From: Rhodocollybia butyracea
Taxonomy: Eukaryota; Basidiomycota; Agaricomycetes; Agaricales; Omphalotaceae
Length of the DNA stretch: 49,659 nt
NCBI GenBank assembly: GCA_015501585.1
Contig: JADNRY010000428.1
Coordinates: forward strand, 1-49,659
Reading direction: 5' to 3'
Positions 28,935-40,822 of this stretch are shown here, piece by piece. Numbering within the stretch: the first letter of the stretch is position 1; every line of letters begins with the position of its first letter. A program made the translations under genes and the position numbers. The notes beneath the pieces are model-generated. The model was given only the letters and a program-made list of their open reading frames with translations. It searched no databases and was not told where the DNA came from.

Positions 28935-29137
28935 TACCCAGAAGGAACAGCCTTGGGGCCACCAGGAGACAGCAGTGGACGTTCGAGTGTAAGTTGCAGT
29001 GATAAAATGATATGCCGCCGGCAATGCCGACTTTGTCGCAACACCCATACAATCTCATTCCACAAGTACACTTGTTTTCCAATATTTAGTTATGCATAGT
29101 CCAGCCGGAAAAGACTAAGTATTTCCTGTGATCTACT

Positions 29138-31523
29138 CTACAGCTTAGCCTTCACTTCATCTCCCTTTGCGTTTAGATTTGCATGCAGATTATACAAATC
29201 CTTTGCAGCTCTGTCAATCTCGGCTAGAAACTGGGCGTTGGGCATCTCTTTCCTCGAAGTGAGGGTATAATGGAGACGATCTGAAAAAACGAACGATCAA
29301 TCTTCGACGAAGAACAAGTGGGAGGGAAGAGACAAACTGTTGTGTCCGGTCATATATGCGACACCGAATCCATCTGGCACGACCTGGAATGAAAAGTGAG
29401 AAGACGAGCACGGAAGAGCCGGAAGAAACGTACTTCGCCCCATCCATACTCATCAAAGTGCTTTGAGAAGATCGCTGAGGTGCTGAGAACCCAGTAGCTC
29501 GATCTCACGAACACAGGATCAGTAAACAACGCAGGCAGTGGCTCAGACTCCAATAGTGATTTCTTGAGGCCTGGCTCAGCGAAATCAGACCATAGAATTA
29601 AGGTAGCATAAATCCAACGAACCAAGCAGATGCCTATCAATCCCCTGCGCAGCTCCACCAATCTTCGCCAACTCAATATGTTTCTTGGCTGCCAGATCAA
29701 AAAGCTCCTTCCTCCTCGCCTCACTCGTCCCAACATCATCCATACTCCTTACCCACTCGTCTGATTGTTCACTGACAACTCGTATCGTCTCAGTCCGTCC
29801 TTTATAGAACTTTCTCGTCGTAGCAGCTTCATACGTGCCGCCTTTCCTACTTTCGGGCTCAGGTCCAATTAGGCGGCGGTACGCTAGTTGAATGATCATC
29901 TGTGCCCAAGAGTCTGGAGAAACTCCAAATTTCTTAATAGCGTCTTTACCGTAGGAAGTAAGGTGGTAGGAGAGCGTTTGAGAGTTGATGAGGTCTAGTG
30001 CGACGCTATTGGCGGTGATAATGGCTTGAGATGTGAGAGGGGAAATTTCCCAGTCGAGAGGAGTTGGGATGGATTGTAATCCGGAGGATGAAGGAGTACC
30101 GCGATCGAATGAGGGACTAGCGATGTCATCAAGAACTTCGTCGCAAAGACGGACCTGACGGCGTTCGTTAGACCAGATATCGTGGTTGAAAGCAAGTGCT
30201 ACTAACCGTTGGAGTTCCATCCATGATTGAGTGCTCCCCCATGAAGCCGGCATACATATTGTCATAAACGATAAACTGACATGGTTTATCTACCCAGCGG
30301 TTTTGCAGACCGACTGCCTGATTGTTAGAGACATCTCCGTGCCAAAGGACGCGACTCTTTTGTACCGAGGAGGTAGGTGCCCCTTCTTCTAAACAGATGA
30401 TGAAGGCAGCAGAGTGAATGGTTTCTAGAATCTTGGAGTTGTGTAAAGAAGATGCAAGTTCTGCATAATCCTGGGGTAGGGAGGTGTGATTTGAGTAAAG
30501 GGATATGACTAGCTGCTGCATACCTTGGCCCATATATCACGGTTAGAAGCGGCCAATACACCGACACCAGGATAAAGATGCATCGTATTCTCGTATATAT
30601 ATTTGATTTGGCTGTAGATTCCGTTTATGTTTGCAACTTCAACGTTGATGTTGGAAACTCACCTTTCCAACTCTTCAGCACTGATAAGCCTTCCATCGAC
30701 GGTAGCATCGATTTTCCAGACGCGGTTCTTGCGTATAACAACTATATGTCCAGAGTCGCCAGTATCGCCCTCTACGGCGTAGGATTTACTCCAATCTAAA
30801 CCGTCCGAACCAGGAATTCTGCAGCAATCGAACATCCATCTGCAACCGCAGAGATGAGTGCCGCGAGCGGTGAGTATAATTGTTATGCTGACCTGTATGT
30901 ATCCATACAAAAAGGCCCTTCTTTTGTTCCCTCTGACGTAACCTTACCTTGCTTTAGTTTCTTTCTAAACAACATTGCGCCGCGCGCTATAGCAGCAGCA
31001 CGAGCAGCAGGAGTTTGAGTCAGGTGAGAGGGATGAGGATCAAAACCCATCTAAGCGACTTGAGAGGGGATTGTACTGAACTGGCAGCTTGAAACTTACA
31101 GTAATACGACACGTTAACGACAACAGAATCTCTATAGCCCAAATACCCCCCATCATCCCACCATCTCTCCAGCCAATGGTCCGTCTCCTCGTACCTCTTC
31201 AACAACCTGTTCTGCAATTCACGACCAAGTTTACTATTCCCAAATTCATCAATCTTGTCTACAACAGCACGATATTCTTCAGGATTCCATGCTATAGGTT
31301 TCAAACTTTCTTTCAGACGTGCCAAAGTACCGGTAGGACCATCGAGAGAAGGTACAGGTAGTTTCTTTAAGGAATCTTGGTGAGCGAATGTTTCTGAGTT
31401 CGGGAGAGATTTAGGCGCTGAGGCTTTCCAGTGCTCAGAACGGCGTTGCTGAGCGTTCATGAGGTTTGTGATGGCTTTAGGAGAAAAGTGTTTCTCGGGT
31501 CTATGAAGCCTGAGCCTGAACAT
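29138..31523 (-). CDS. CAT2: Carnitine O-acetyltransferase, mitochondrial/peroxisomal (9 exons, about 655 aa; one 1-nt break)
   Basis: It moves acetyl groups between CoA and carnitine so that peroxisomal acetyl units can reach mitochondria. Exons: 31523-31100, 31050-30893, 30839-30663, 30611-30524, 30470-30207, 30154-29623, 29570-29434, 29383-29338, 29280-29138. Family motifs: LPVPSL and WW.DGGYLGYRDSVVVNVSYY, CMDTYRWMFDCCRIPG, PGVGVLAASNRDIW, the catalytic His in GEHSIMDGTPT, YEAATTRKFYKGRTETIR, QGIDRHLLGL, and VVPDGFGVAYM. The C-terminus is AKL, a type 1 peroxisomal signal. An upstream ATG is the only start ahead of the conserved N-terminus. Exon 1 ends in phase 1 but exon 2 opens in phase 0. 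Reading GG instead of GGG at 31046-31048 restores both phase and the expected YYYGFDPHP, so a 1-nt insertion or base-calling error is likely. Confidence 0.88.
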
Positions 31524-33433
31524 CGAAGACGTTGAAGACCGGTAACATTGACACGTGAAATAATGGCGGCAACTGGCACACTGCACAGTGACATACGCGG
31601 TCACAAGGCACGGTTATTCAGAGCATCTAGATTTCAAATTAGTTATTTAACACCAACTGCAACGGTCTCAAACTATCTATATATACTATCTTGTGGCAAG
31701 CACGACTCCGTATCGATATCTCTTGAGGCCGGCCAAAGGATTTTGTAAAGCGAGATATAACCTGCAGCTGGAGATGTAGAAGCCCCAATGCACTTGCGCA
31801 CTCTGTACAGTATTATTAGGCCTAAAGCAGCCCCCTCTAGGAGGGGGGTTGACATTGATAACGAGGCTTCTTGACCTTCAACGTCAACCCCCTAGAGGGA
31901 CTGCTTTAGGCCTACACTGGCAGTATTATGCCCCCGAGCCTCTGGTTTGGAAAGCGAGAGGTTAAGTACGAGGGCAAAATCTTTATCCGACTTTGATCTC
32001 AGACTTTCCAGTCATCGAGTCAAGAAATACACAAGCATTCGGATATTCGACGAACTGCATAGTGGATTACTCGCAGCGCTGGTTTCTTCGACTTTCCTCT
32101 CCCATCATGTAAGTAGTAGAGTCATGCATATCCTATCCTAATTTCCGATCTAGTCTCGCTACTCTTCTGGTCTCCAAAAAGATAATGCCGAAGGCACGGT
32201 CCAAGTAAAGATTCGTAGTGTCATTGCCCCATGTCTCCCAAAATGACTTGGTATAGCCTCTCCTTCCGTCGCTACAGAAGAACACCTTGACCGACAAACC
32301 AATCGTTGTTCTTGGCTCTTCCGCGATTTCTTTCTCCAACTTGTCAGCATTCGTCTATTTTTCGTATACTAATCGATCTTTCTGTCTTTTAAATTCAAAA
32401 TGAAATCCTAATCGCCCTCAAATTACAGTAAACAACGCGTCAGTTTTGTTTTTCGTGGCTGATCGAATGATCTGTGATCATGAAAAATCAAAAATCGCAT
32501 CGTTCAGAACTCAGGATGAAAGCCGCAGAGGACGTGGTTTTTGTCTCGTGTAAAACACTGTCCCAGGAAGAGCCGGTTTTTGCCATCTGCTCTCAAGGAC
32601 CTATACTTTATTGGCTTAGGAAGTGCCCAGAGATCAACTGTTCGTATCCAGTGCATGGCACTCTTGGCATTCTTCATTAGGGAGACTTGGATCAATATCG
32701 CAACACGGATATAGCACATTGAAGGGAAATTTTCAATAAAGCTCAACAGAGACAGACAGTACCGTCGAGTTACTCATGTCTGGTAATTTGGCTTCGCTGT
32801 TACTCGATCATTGAATAAGGGCATGCCTAAGGAATAGCCATTTTTCAGTGCTATGCTAGAAGAAATTTCAGTTGTAGAATCGAGGTCTCTAACTTACGCG
32901 CTATATGTTGTTGATGATACTGAATGATCAAGCCGAGGAGCCCTCTTAATCGGGTGGCCAATCAAGCTGATATTCTACCGTTATTATCATGTATGATTTA
33001 CTCCAAACTGCAAGACCGTCTGCGTAAATTTTGGCAAGAAGCTGTAGATTTGAGATCTGGAAATGTGTTTAGATTTACAGAGTGTCATAATCTAGAATGG
33101 TTCTCCTCACGAAGGCTGCTACACATGCCCAAGGTTAAAGCTAAAGTACAGGGTGCCATGGTGCTTTCTGAGTTTCTCTGTGGGTGAACGACGCCTTGAA
33201 GGGCTTTAATATCGTATGGCTCCCCGTCCACTTCTCGTCATCTTGATATTATTAGCCAGAGGTTCATGCGTATATCTTGTGGAGCATTTACGTAGTGTAT
33301 ACTTCCTAAATCTTTTGTACTTCGGTTTGCCTTCGGTACTCTCTTGTCTCGCCGGTCGCCGGAGTGCCGGTTCAACGGCGCGGGTAGCGCTTGAGCTGAG
33401 AATAGAAACAGACCTTCATCATCATCAACGACG
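31524..33433. other. Divergent intergenic region between carnitine acetyltransferase and the RhoGEF gene
   Basis: It must hold both promoters. Apart from a hairpin mini-element at 31817-31920, I see only short open frames (for example 32474-32680 plus, 32924-33187 plus, 32133-32339 minus) with no motif or paired splice sites. Nothing else is supportable. Confidence 0.45.
31808..31929. mobile_element. Tiny hairpin (MITE-like) element of about 104 bp with 9-bp flanking repeat
   Basis: Two near-complementary arms (taggcctaaagcag...ggggttgac and gtcaaccccc...ctgctttaggccta) of about 33 bases are separated by a 30-base loop. The 9-base word cagtattat occurs directly before (31808-31816) and after (31921-31929) the hairpin, like a target duplication. 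The superfamily is not identifiable. Confidence 0.45.
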
Positions 33434-36400
33434 ATGGACAGGCCCATGGGACCAAGGCAGCCTCCAGCGCCCGACAAGAGAAACGCAGCCTACGAGTCTA
33501 TATTCGGACGACCAAGCGCCTCTCATCATCACCAGTCACCTCTGCCAACTATCCAAGCTCCATACACGGCGCAGCCAAACTATTATAATCCACAGCAACC
33601 CCAATATCACCAACAAAATGCGGATAGAAGAACTTCGTTTCAACAACTTCAATATCCGCCCTCAGGCTATACCAGCTCTCTGTACAATTCCTCCAATATA
33701 CCCCCAAATGCGTATCAGAGATACACACCTTCTCCATACAGCCATACTCCATCGCTGGCCCCGCCTTCCGTAAATGCGCGCGCGAGATCTGTTCATTCGG
33801 GTGCAAACGGAGCTGGTATCATTGCTCCAATGCCAGAAGAACCACCAGATCCTTCTCTCGAAGCGCTCACAAAATCCGGCTTGACCCCAGCACAGGCATA
33901 TCAGGCCCAGATTTATCGAAACAACGTCCCAAACTCTCTGCCGCAGCTCAACAACGACGACGGCAAGCTCGGCATCGATTTCAACACTGAAACTAATAGC
34001 GATCAAAGCACGGATGACAGCAGCGAGTTGCCTTGGGCAAGGACCGAATCCGCATGTAAGGTTTTGTATCTTATCACCTGCTTTTACTCACACCACTATC
34101 AGCACCCACACCTCAGCGAGACTCGGGTGCCAGCTTTCCTCCCAACCGTTATTCCAATGTTTCTTCAAATCCCTCTCTTCACGTAGACACTGCATCTGCA
34201 CATTCTGTCCGGTCTTCTGTCGCAAGCACGTCACCTTCTGCATTTTCTTTCGCAGATTACAACTCGTTATCGACTGAAACAGCCGCAACGAGTACAATGG
34301 CTGGCAGGAGATCTTCTGAGTCTGCACACTTTCCCCGTCTTGCAGGAACCAATCGTCGGGAAAAATCCAATCAGGACAGGTCCATGTCCATGTCTTCAGC
34401 AACAAACTCGTCCATGCGCGCAGTGCTTGCTTCTCGAGTTCCTATATCTGGTTTGCCAGACGGTGCGTCTTTTTCTATCTTTTGATCGCTGTCCATTTAC
34501 ACGATGCACAGGCGGCCGGAACTCTCCTGTCTCCGTCAAAACACACACCCGAAAAACACCCATCGTTTACCCTGCGCTGCTTTCACGAGTCGCGGAGGCG
34601 TTTCGGGACCGCATTCCGCTCGGAGATAGACCCAAGGACGGCCTCACCTACAAGAACGCTTTTGATGGCCGAGAAGCTGTCGATAAGATTGCCTACATCA
34701 TAAAAACAACGGACCGGAATCTTGCACTGCTGCTAGGAAGAGCTCTCGACGCACAAAAGTTTTTTCACGATGTCACTTACGACCATCGATTAAGGGATAG
34801 TGCAAATGAGCTATATCAGTTCCGGACAAAACTGCCGAGTCCTTTTGTTAGCGGTGAGCTGCCAAACACGAATGCAACCGGTGAACTGTCTAGGTTTTCA
34901 ACAATCACTGAATCTCCAGTAGTGCGCTTTTTTAGTTAATCTTCTATGGCTCCTAACACGTTTCTTCCTAACAGGAGTCTGGCGGAGAACCCTCTTCGCC
35001 CTCTCCCTTGACCGAAACACGTCCTCGCAAGGATTCAATAACATCGGACGAGGTCGAGTTACCATCCGGCGTATTCACGCTCCTCACAGATTGTTATTCA
35101 CCGACATGTTCAAGAGATCAATTGTGTTACAGTATTGCATGTCCACGGCGCATGGAACAACAGTCACGCCTGAACATGAAGCCCCAACCAGGGCTATCCA
35201 AGCAGATCAGCAAGGAGAGTCTCAATGACACACCGGTGAGTTGTACCTTATCATCCTGATATCTGTAACTTTTCTGATCTGGTGGCGGTATTGAAGGATG
35301 ATGGAACACTATGGATACATTCCGTACCGCAAGAGATCGTCAATAGCGTGTCAGATACGGAGAAGAAGAGGCAAGAATCTATCAATGAAGTCATCTACAC
35401 AGAGCGCGATTTTGTGCGAGACATGGAATATCTTAGAGATGTAAGTCTAGGTCTTGAATCTCTTCTTCCCACTTGTTTAAAGTCACCCTTGCAACGCAGA
35501 TTTGGATCAAACGACTACAAGAATCCGACGTCATTCCTGACGATAGACGAACTGTGTTCCTCGAGCAAGTATTTTGGAACGTGTTTGATATTATCTCTGT
35601 GAACACGCGTATCCGGGATGCCCTCGTCAAGCGACAGAAACAGTATGCTGTGGTAGAACAGATCGGGGATATCATCATGGACAATGTTGGACAAATGGAT
35701 CATCCTTTTGTGTCGTATGGTTCGCATCAGCTGTATGGCAAGTATGAGTTCGAAAAAGAGAAAAATTCGAACCCGGCTTTTGCTCAGTTTGTAGAGGTGA
35801 GATCTTTCATTCTTTGGTTGTATGTCGGGAAATAACTTTGCATCCTTTGCAGACCACCGAACGACTTCCTGAATCCCGCAAACTCGAGCTGAACGCGTAT
35901 CTCACGAAGCCAACGACTCGTCTTGCGCGATATCCTTTACTTCTGGAAGCCGTTCTCAAACATACTCCAGAAGACAACCCAGATAAAGCTAATTTAACTC
36001 TAGCTGTCACCAAAATTCGTGATATCCTCAAGCGGGTTAATACAGCATCTGGAGCGGCTGAGAACCGCTTCAACCTCATGCAGCTTGATTCTCAACTGCA
36101 ATGGCGCCCCGGGGAAGAAATGGTGAGCATAATACTCTTACGTTTCTTTATTTCAATCTCCTGCGATGTTAATGCACTTTTCAGCCTCTCCGCCTAAAAG
36201 AAGATGGACGCGAGATGATATACAAAGGCCCTCTCAACAAACGTGATGGGGAACTCCAGGTATATCTCTTTGATCATGCCATCCTCTTCACAAAAGTAGT
36301 GAAGACGAAGCAACACGAAGTTTTCAAAGTATATCGCCCAGTAAGATTTCTCTGGTCATTTTGTGATATCTCAATCGTAACCTTTTCTTACCAACAGCCA

Positions 36401-38211
36401 ATACCACTCGAGTTGCTCTTAGTCACTGCTTCCGAAGACGTGACTACCAATGGCAATAGCACTTTGAGAGGGACCCGTCGACAAGCCCTTGTTAGGAAAG
36501 GATCATTCAATCGAGATTCTAGGTCGTCCCCGAATGTACCACCGATTCATGTTAAGCCAGACGCCAAAGGCCAGTTTTGGATCAACTTTGTTCATCTCGG
36601 GCGACAGTCTTATCATCTGATGTTATGGGCCTCTTCGAATCTAAACCAGAAGAAATGGCTGGAGAATATTTATAAGCAACAACAGGCAATCAAGGACCGA
36701 GATAATATTTTCGAGACGGTTTCGTTAAGTGAAGGTTTTTTCAATAACCCTAACAAGGTCAACTGTGCGGCGCCTTTCAGTGAGTTGACTTTTGATGTGC
36801 CGTTAAGTTGTTCTTATCCTTAACCTTTAGACGGTGGTCGAAAGATTGCCTATGGAACAGATGACGGTGTTTACTTCAGTGACCTTCGAGAAGTAAACAG
36901 AGATCCCGTGAAAGTTCTGGCGCTTCTTGATGTCACTCAAATCGATGTACTGGAGGATTACCAGCTCTTGATCGTCCTTTCAGGTTAGGCCCTGTTCGCC
37001 CCTGTTCTCTCCTTTCCTGTCGGGGCTGATGGATGTATTGCAGAGCGGCAGGTTATTACTTTTCCCCTTGAAGCATTAAACCCGATCGATCCTTTAGCCG
37101 GGCTGAAGCGTGCTAAACGGATAGCGTCGCATACATCCTTCTTCAAAGCTGGATATTGCCTGGGTCGAATGCTGGTCTGCGTCGTGAAATCTAGTCAGTT
37201 GTCGAGTACCTTCAAGACGCTCGAGCCTATAGACCAAGGTACACGTGGGCGCGCAAAACCAACTTTCCGAAAAATACTTCAAGGAGGTAATGACACGTTG
37301 AAGTTGTTCAGGGTATGTGGCTCCTGAAGTTCCTGACCACCATCTAATTATCTTCCGTGGGCAGGAATTCTACATCCCGGTTGAATCCTCGTCAATTCAT
37401 TATCTCAAGACCAAGTTGTGTGTTGGATGTTCGCGGGGATTTGAGATTGTGGATTTGGAGACCTTAGACACACAAGGGTTGTTGGATCCCAATGACGAGT
37501 CGCTGGAATTTGTCCGTAAACGAGACAATCTGCGGCCGATGGCTATTTACCGTATCCAGAACGAGTTTCTGTTGTGCTATGACGGTAAGATCGTCGTGTC
37601 TGTTATCCAGTGTTTTAGAGACGCTCATTGCTCACTACAGAGTTTGCGTTTTACGTGAACAAGACTGGCCGGAAATCCCGGAAAGAATTTATGGTACACT
37701 GGAAAGGTGTACCGACGGGCTTCGGTAATTCTGCGACCGTTCGAAAATGCTAATCGTACTAACTCTTTACCAAGCACTCCACGAACCATATGTTTTGGCA
37801 TTTGAACCAACCTTTGTGGAGATTCGACATATTGAGACGGGGTTGATGACGCAAGTTATCCAAGGGTCGAATCTACGACTGCTATTCGCCGATAATCCAC
37901 CCTCCATGACCGGCGCTGGCGCTGTGCCTCAGTCTAACCCCTTCAACTCTCCGAACTCGGGGATGTATCACCCGGGATACGAGCCAAATCCATACAATAA
38001 TGGTTACCAACAGTATCCAGGACAGCCTGTATACGCAGGCTATGGTGGACCACAACACCAGATGCAATACCCTATGCAATACACTCGACCATACGTTCGG
38101 GATGAAATATTGATGGTCTCCGACGACAGGGTGTTTGCGCTACGCACGAATTATCCCGAACCACAACGGTTAATGTCCGACAATGCCTCGATGATATCTA
38201 TACCTCGATGA
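33434..38211 (+). CDS. ROM2: Rho1 guanine nucleotide exchange factor, Rom1/Rom2 type (14 exons, about 1353 aa)
   Basis: It activates Rho1 in the cell-wall integrity pathway at the plasma membrane. Exons: 33434-34055, 34103-34462, 34512-34918, 34975-35235, 35297-35440, 35500-35796, 35853-36122, 36185-36340, 36398-36779, 36831-36983, 37044-37312, 37365-37584, 37641-37724, 37775-38211; every junction keeps phase. Residues 1-330 are disordered, rich in Pro/Gln/Ser/Tyr. The DEP domain follows (YPALLSRVAEAFRDRIPLGD to CYSIACPRRMEQQ). The DH domain covers RQESINEVIYTERDFVRDME to LTKPTTRLARYPLLLEAVLK; the PH domain has IYKGPLNKRDGELQVYLFDH. A citron-homology (CNH) domain (about GGRKIAYGTDDGVYFSDL to EPTFVEIRHIETGLM) precedes a Pro/Tyr/Gln-rich tail. 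This order is that of yeast Rom1/Rom2. Confidence 0.93.
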
Positions 38212-38598
38212 TAGTGCTCTTCGTTCTTGCTGTGCTTTTTTTTTTCCTTATTGTCCAATTTCTGTGTTATATTATTCTGTGCATCAGTTCGCTCGTCCCA
38301 AGGCTGTTGTACCTCTCGTGGTTATATCCCCTGTTGTGCCTTTTCTCCTGCGTCTTCGTCACACTAGCATACATCTTTACCTGCATCTGTATCGAGACTT
38401 GGATTTTCGTCTCGTGTAACGGCTTAACGGCCCGACTGATTGATCTTTACATAGGGGCCTGTGCTTGGCGTATGCTTGGCACCAGGTTGTACCGACGGTT
38501 ACAGATCAAAATAAATGTGTTAAATTCCTTGTCTCTTGCCAACAAAATTTTCAACTACTCGCGCTTTGCGCCGTCACTCTTTTGCCTCTACATTCGCT
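38212..38598. other. Intergenic region between RhoGEF and chitin deacetylase genes
   Basis: A pyrimidine-rich stretch follows the RhoGEF stop, then the promoter of the chitin deacetylase gene. An open frame at 38208-38609 encodes a Leu/Phe/Cys-rich hydrophobic string typical of T-rich non-coding DNA. No gene called. Confidence 0.5.
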
Positions 38599-40513
38599 AT
38601 GAGACTTGAAACTTTCTCCCTTCTTTTGGCCGCTGTTGGTTCTAATGCCTCTCTCATGAACCATGCTGCAATAATAAAGCGCCAGGCCTCCAACTCGACA
38701 TCTTCATCCGTTGCCAGCACGAGTACGACATCTTCGTCCGTTTCCAGCACGACGTCTTCCACTGTCGCCAGCGCTCCCACTACTAGCTCTGTTTCTGTCT
38801 CCCCCGGGACGACTTCAGGAAGCGTCTCCGGATCAGTTTCCACTCCTTCCACTACTTCTGCTCCTGCTTCTGCAACATGGGGTACCAGCTTCCCGCCCTT
38901 GTCCCAGATTAGCTCTGGTATGCCCGTCGAGATTACACAGGTGGTCACTACAACCTACACCGGTGGTGCTACCCCCACTTACTTTTCCGGGGCTGATCCT
39001 CTTCCTACTCCTTGTAATTTTCGTTTTTTCTTGTCTCAAGATTTCTGCTCATTTTTATTCTAGTTGTCTTCAGTACTGCTGACTGGCCCGCCCAAGACAA
39101 GCTTCCTCCTACCGGTAAAATATATCATTCGGCTCCTCAATAGCATATACTAATGGTCGATTAGATTCGTCCGAAGTACAGCAATGGATGAAGGAATTGG
39201 ACGGCTGGAACATTCCAGACATCAGCCCAACAGTAGACGGTACCTGTGCCAGTGACCCTGCAAACGCAGCTAACGCCTCTTCGCGTGGATGGTGGACTTG
39301 TGGAGGTTACACTAGGGATACCGACATCACAAACTGCCCCAACGAGCCTATGACCTGGGGTTTAAGGTATGTACACTTGATGACTATGCGTAGACTCAGC
39401 TCACTTGGTTTTCTAGCTTCGATGACGGGCCCGCTTTCTATAGTAAGTGACATAGCATCATTTTCCAGGTCCGTATTTACGTGTTGAAATTAGCCACTAA
39501 GCTTCTCCGCTACCTGGACCAACAGAAAACTAAAGCTACCTTCTTTGTCGTTGGGTCGCGTTGTATCGAGAGCCCCAACATCCTTAGGGACGAGTACATG
39601 ACCGGTCACGAGATTTCTGTTCATACTTGGTCTCATCCGGTTTGTGTCTAGTTTTACTCGGAGTCGTAAATGTGTTGTGAATTGAACCATGATCCATAGC
39701 ATCTCACTACCCTTACCAACGCAGAAATTGTTGCAGAGTTGGGATGGACCAGGAAGGCCATCAAAACCATTCTGGGTGTCACTCCTACCACTATGCGCCC
39801 TCCCTATGGGACATTGACGATCGCGTTCGGGCTATCTCGCTTGCTATGGGGATGGTCCCCATCATCTGGACTCGCACTAAGGCGGGTATTTCATTCGATA
39901 CTTTTGGTATGTTTCAAAATCTGAATTTATGAATTTTAACTCATGATTATCCTAGATTGGGAGATTCCTGGGGGTGTTGTTTCTTCTCAACAATCTTTTG
40001 CTCAATTTGAGAGCATTCTTGGAAATGCATCCACGCTCCCAGATGGGTTAGTCTATTATTATACTCCTCTTCACCTCAGAAATCAACTTGTTCTCTAGAT
40101 TTGTTGTCCTTGAGCACGATCTTTTCGAGCAAACTGTAGATATGGCTGTTGGGTACACTCTCCCCGCTGCATTCAGCCATCAACCCCCCTTTACTGTAAG
40201 TCCTTCGTTCGATGTGATAGTCGCTTGACACTCATTTTTCTATCATCAGATGAAGCCCATTGGTCAGTGTAATGCGATTCCCTACACCAACATGTACGTA
40301 GAGAGCAACCTCAACGGATCCTTCCCCATTGCCAACACCACCAGCGATGGAGGTATCGACACTAACGGGGATGGAACTGGCGACGCAAAGTCCAAGAACA
40401 GCACTACCAGCAACACTAAATCTAACGCTGCATACCCTCAGGCACAGCTTGCTTCTGTTCCAATATTCAGTGCTCTATTTTTGGCTACCCTCGCTACTCT
40501 CGTAGCGTTATAG
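38599..40513 (+). CDS. Chitin deacetylase (NodB/CE4), GPI-anchored (9 exons, about 499 aa; one 1-nt break)
   Basis: It converts cell-wall chitin to chitosan. Exons: 38599-39013, 39064-39114, 39165-39366, 39417-39442, 39494-39639, 39700-39906, 39956-40046, 40099-40195, 40250-40513. It opens with a signal peptide (METLS-type, starting MRLETFSLLLAAVGSNAS) and a Ser/Thr-rich stalk (residues about 30-100) likely O-glycosylated. The CE4 motifs are the catalytic Asp pair in LSFDDGPA, the zinc histidines in SVHTWSHP, RPPYG and DIDDRVRAIS, and the later VVLEHD motif. The C-terminus (SVPIFSALFLATLATLVAL) after an Asn/Ser-rich stretch suits a GPI signal. In exon 6 the frame breaks at the run GGG near 39808-39810; a fourth G rejoins PPYG to DIDDR. 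The short 26-nt exon 4 (SFDDGPAFY) is supported by phase on both sides. Confidence 0.9.
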
Positions 40514-40822
40514 AGTTTATATAGTTCTTTAGACAAATCTCCGGCGCGCTGGCTGTCGTTGTCTAATTCTGCAATTACCCTCTGAATCTTTGCTCTTGAG
40601 GTCGATATTTTACTGGGAACCGCTGGAAGCCGTCACATATATAGTTGAATGGGGTTTTTCCGTTGGGTCATAATTTATTACATTGCGAGTGGATAAATCG
40701 CTCGGTTTGCTTGGAAAGGAAAAATAGTTACTATATGTAGTGTGGCGTCTTGTTTGATTGACCTTGAAACCGATATAGTTACAATGTAGATCTCATACCA
40801 GTCGCGTGATTCTGTGTGTTTT
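40514..40822. other. Intergenic region between convergent chitin deacetylase and MYND genes
   Basis: Contains 3' untranslated sequence of both genes. No open frame or RNA gene recognised. Confidence 0.5.

Noticed and set aside
38208..38609. 133-codon hydrophobic plus frame after the RhoGEF gene
   Set aside because: T-rich 3' flank translated in a hydrophobic frame; no conserved motif, and it overlaps the start of the chitin deacetylase gene in another frame.
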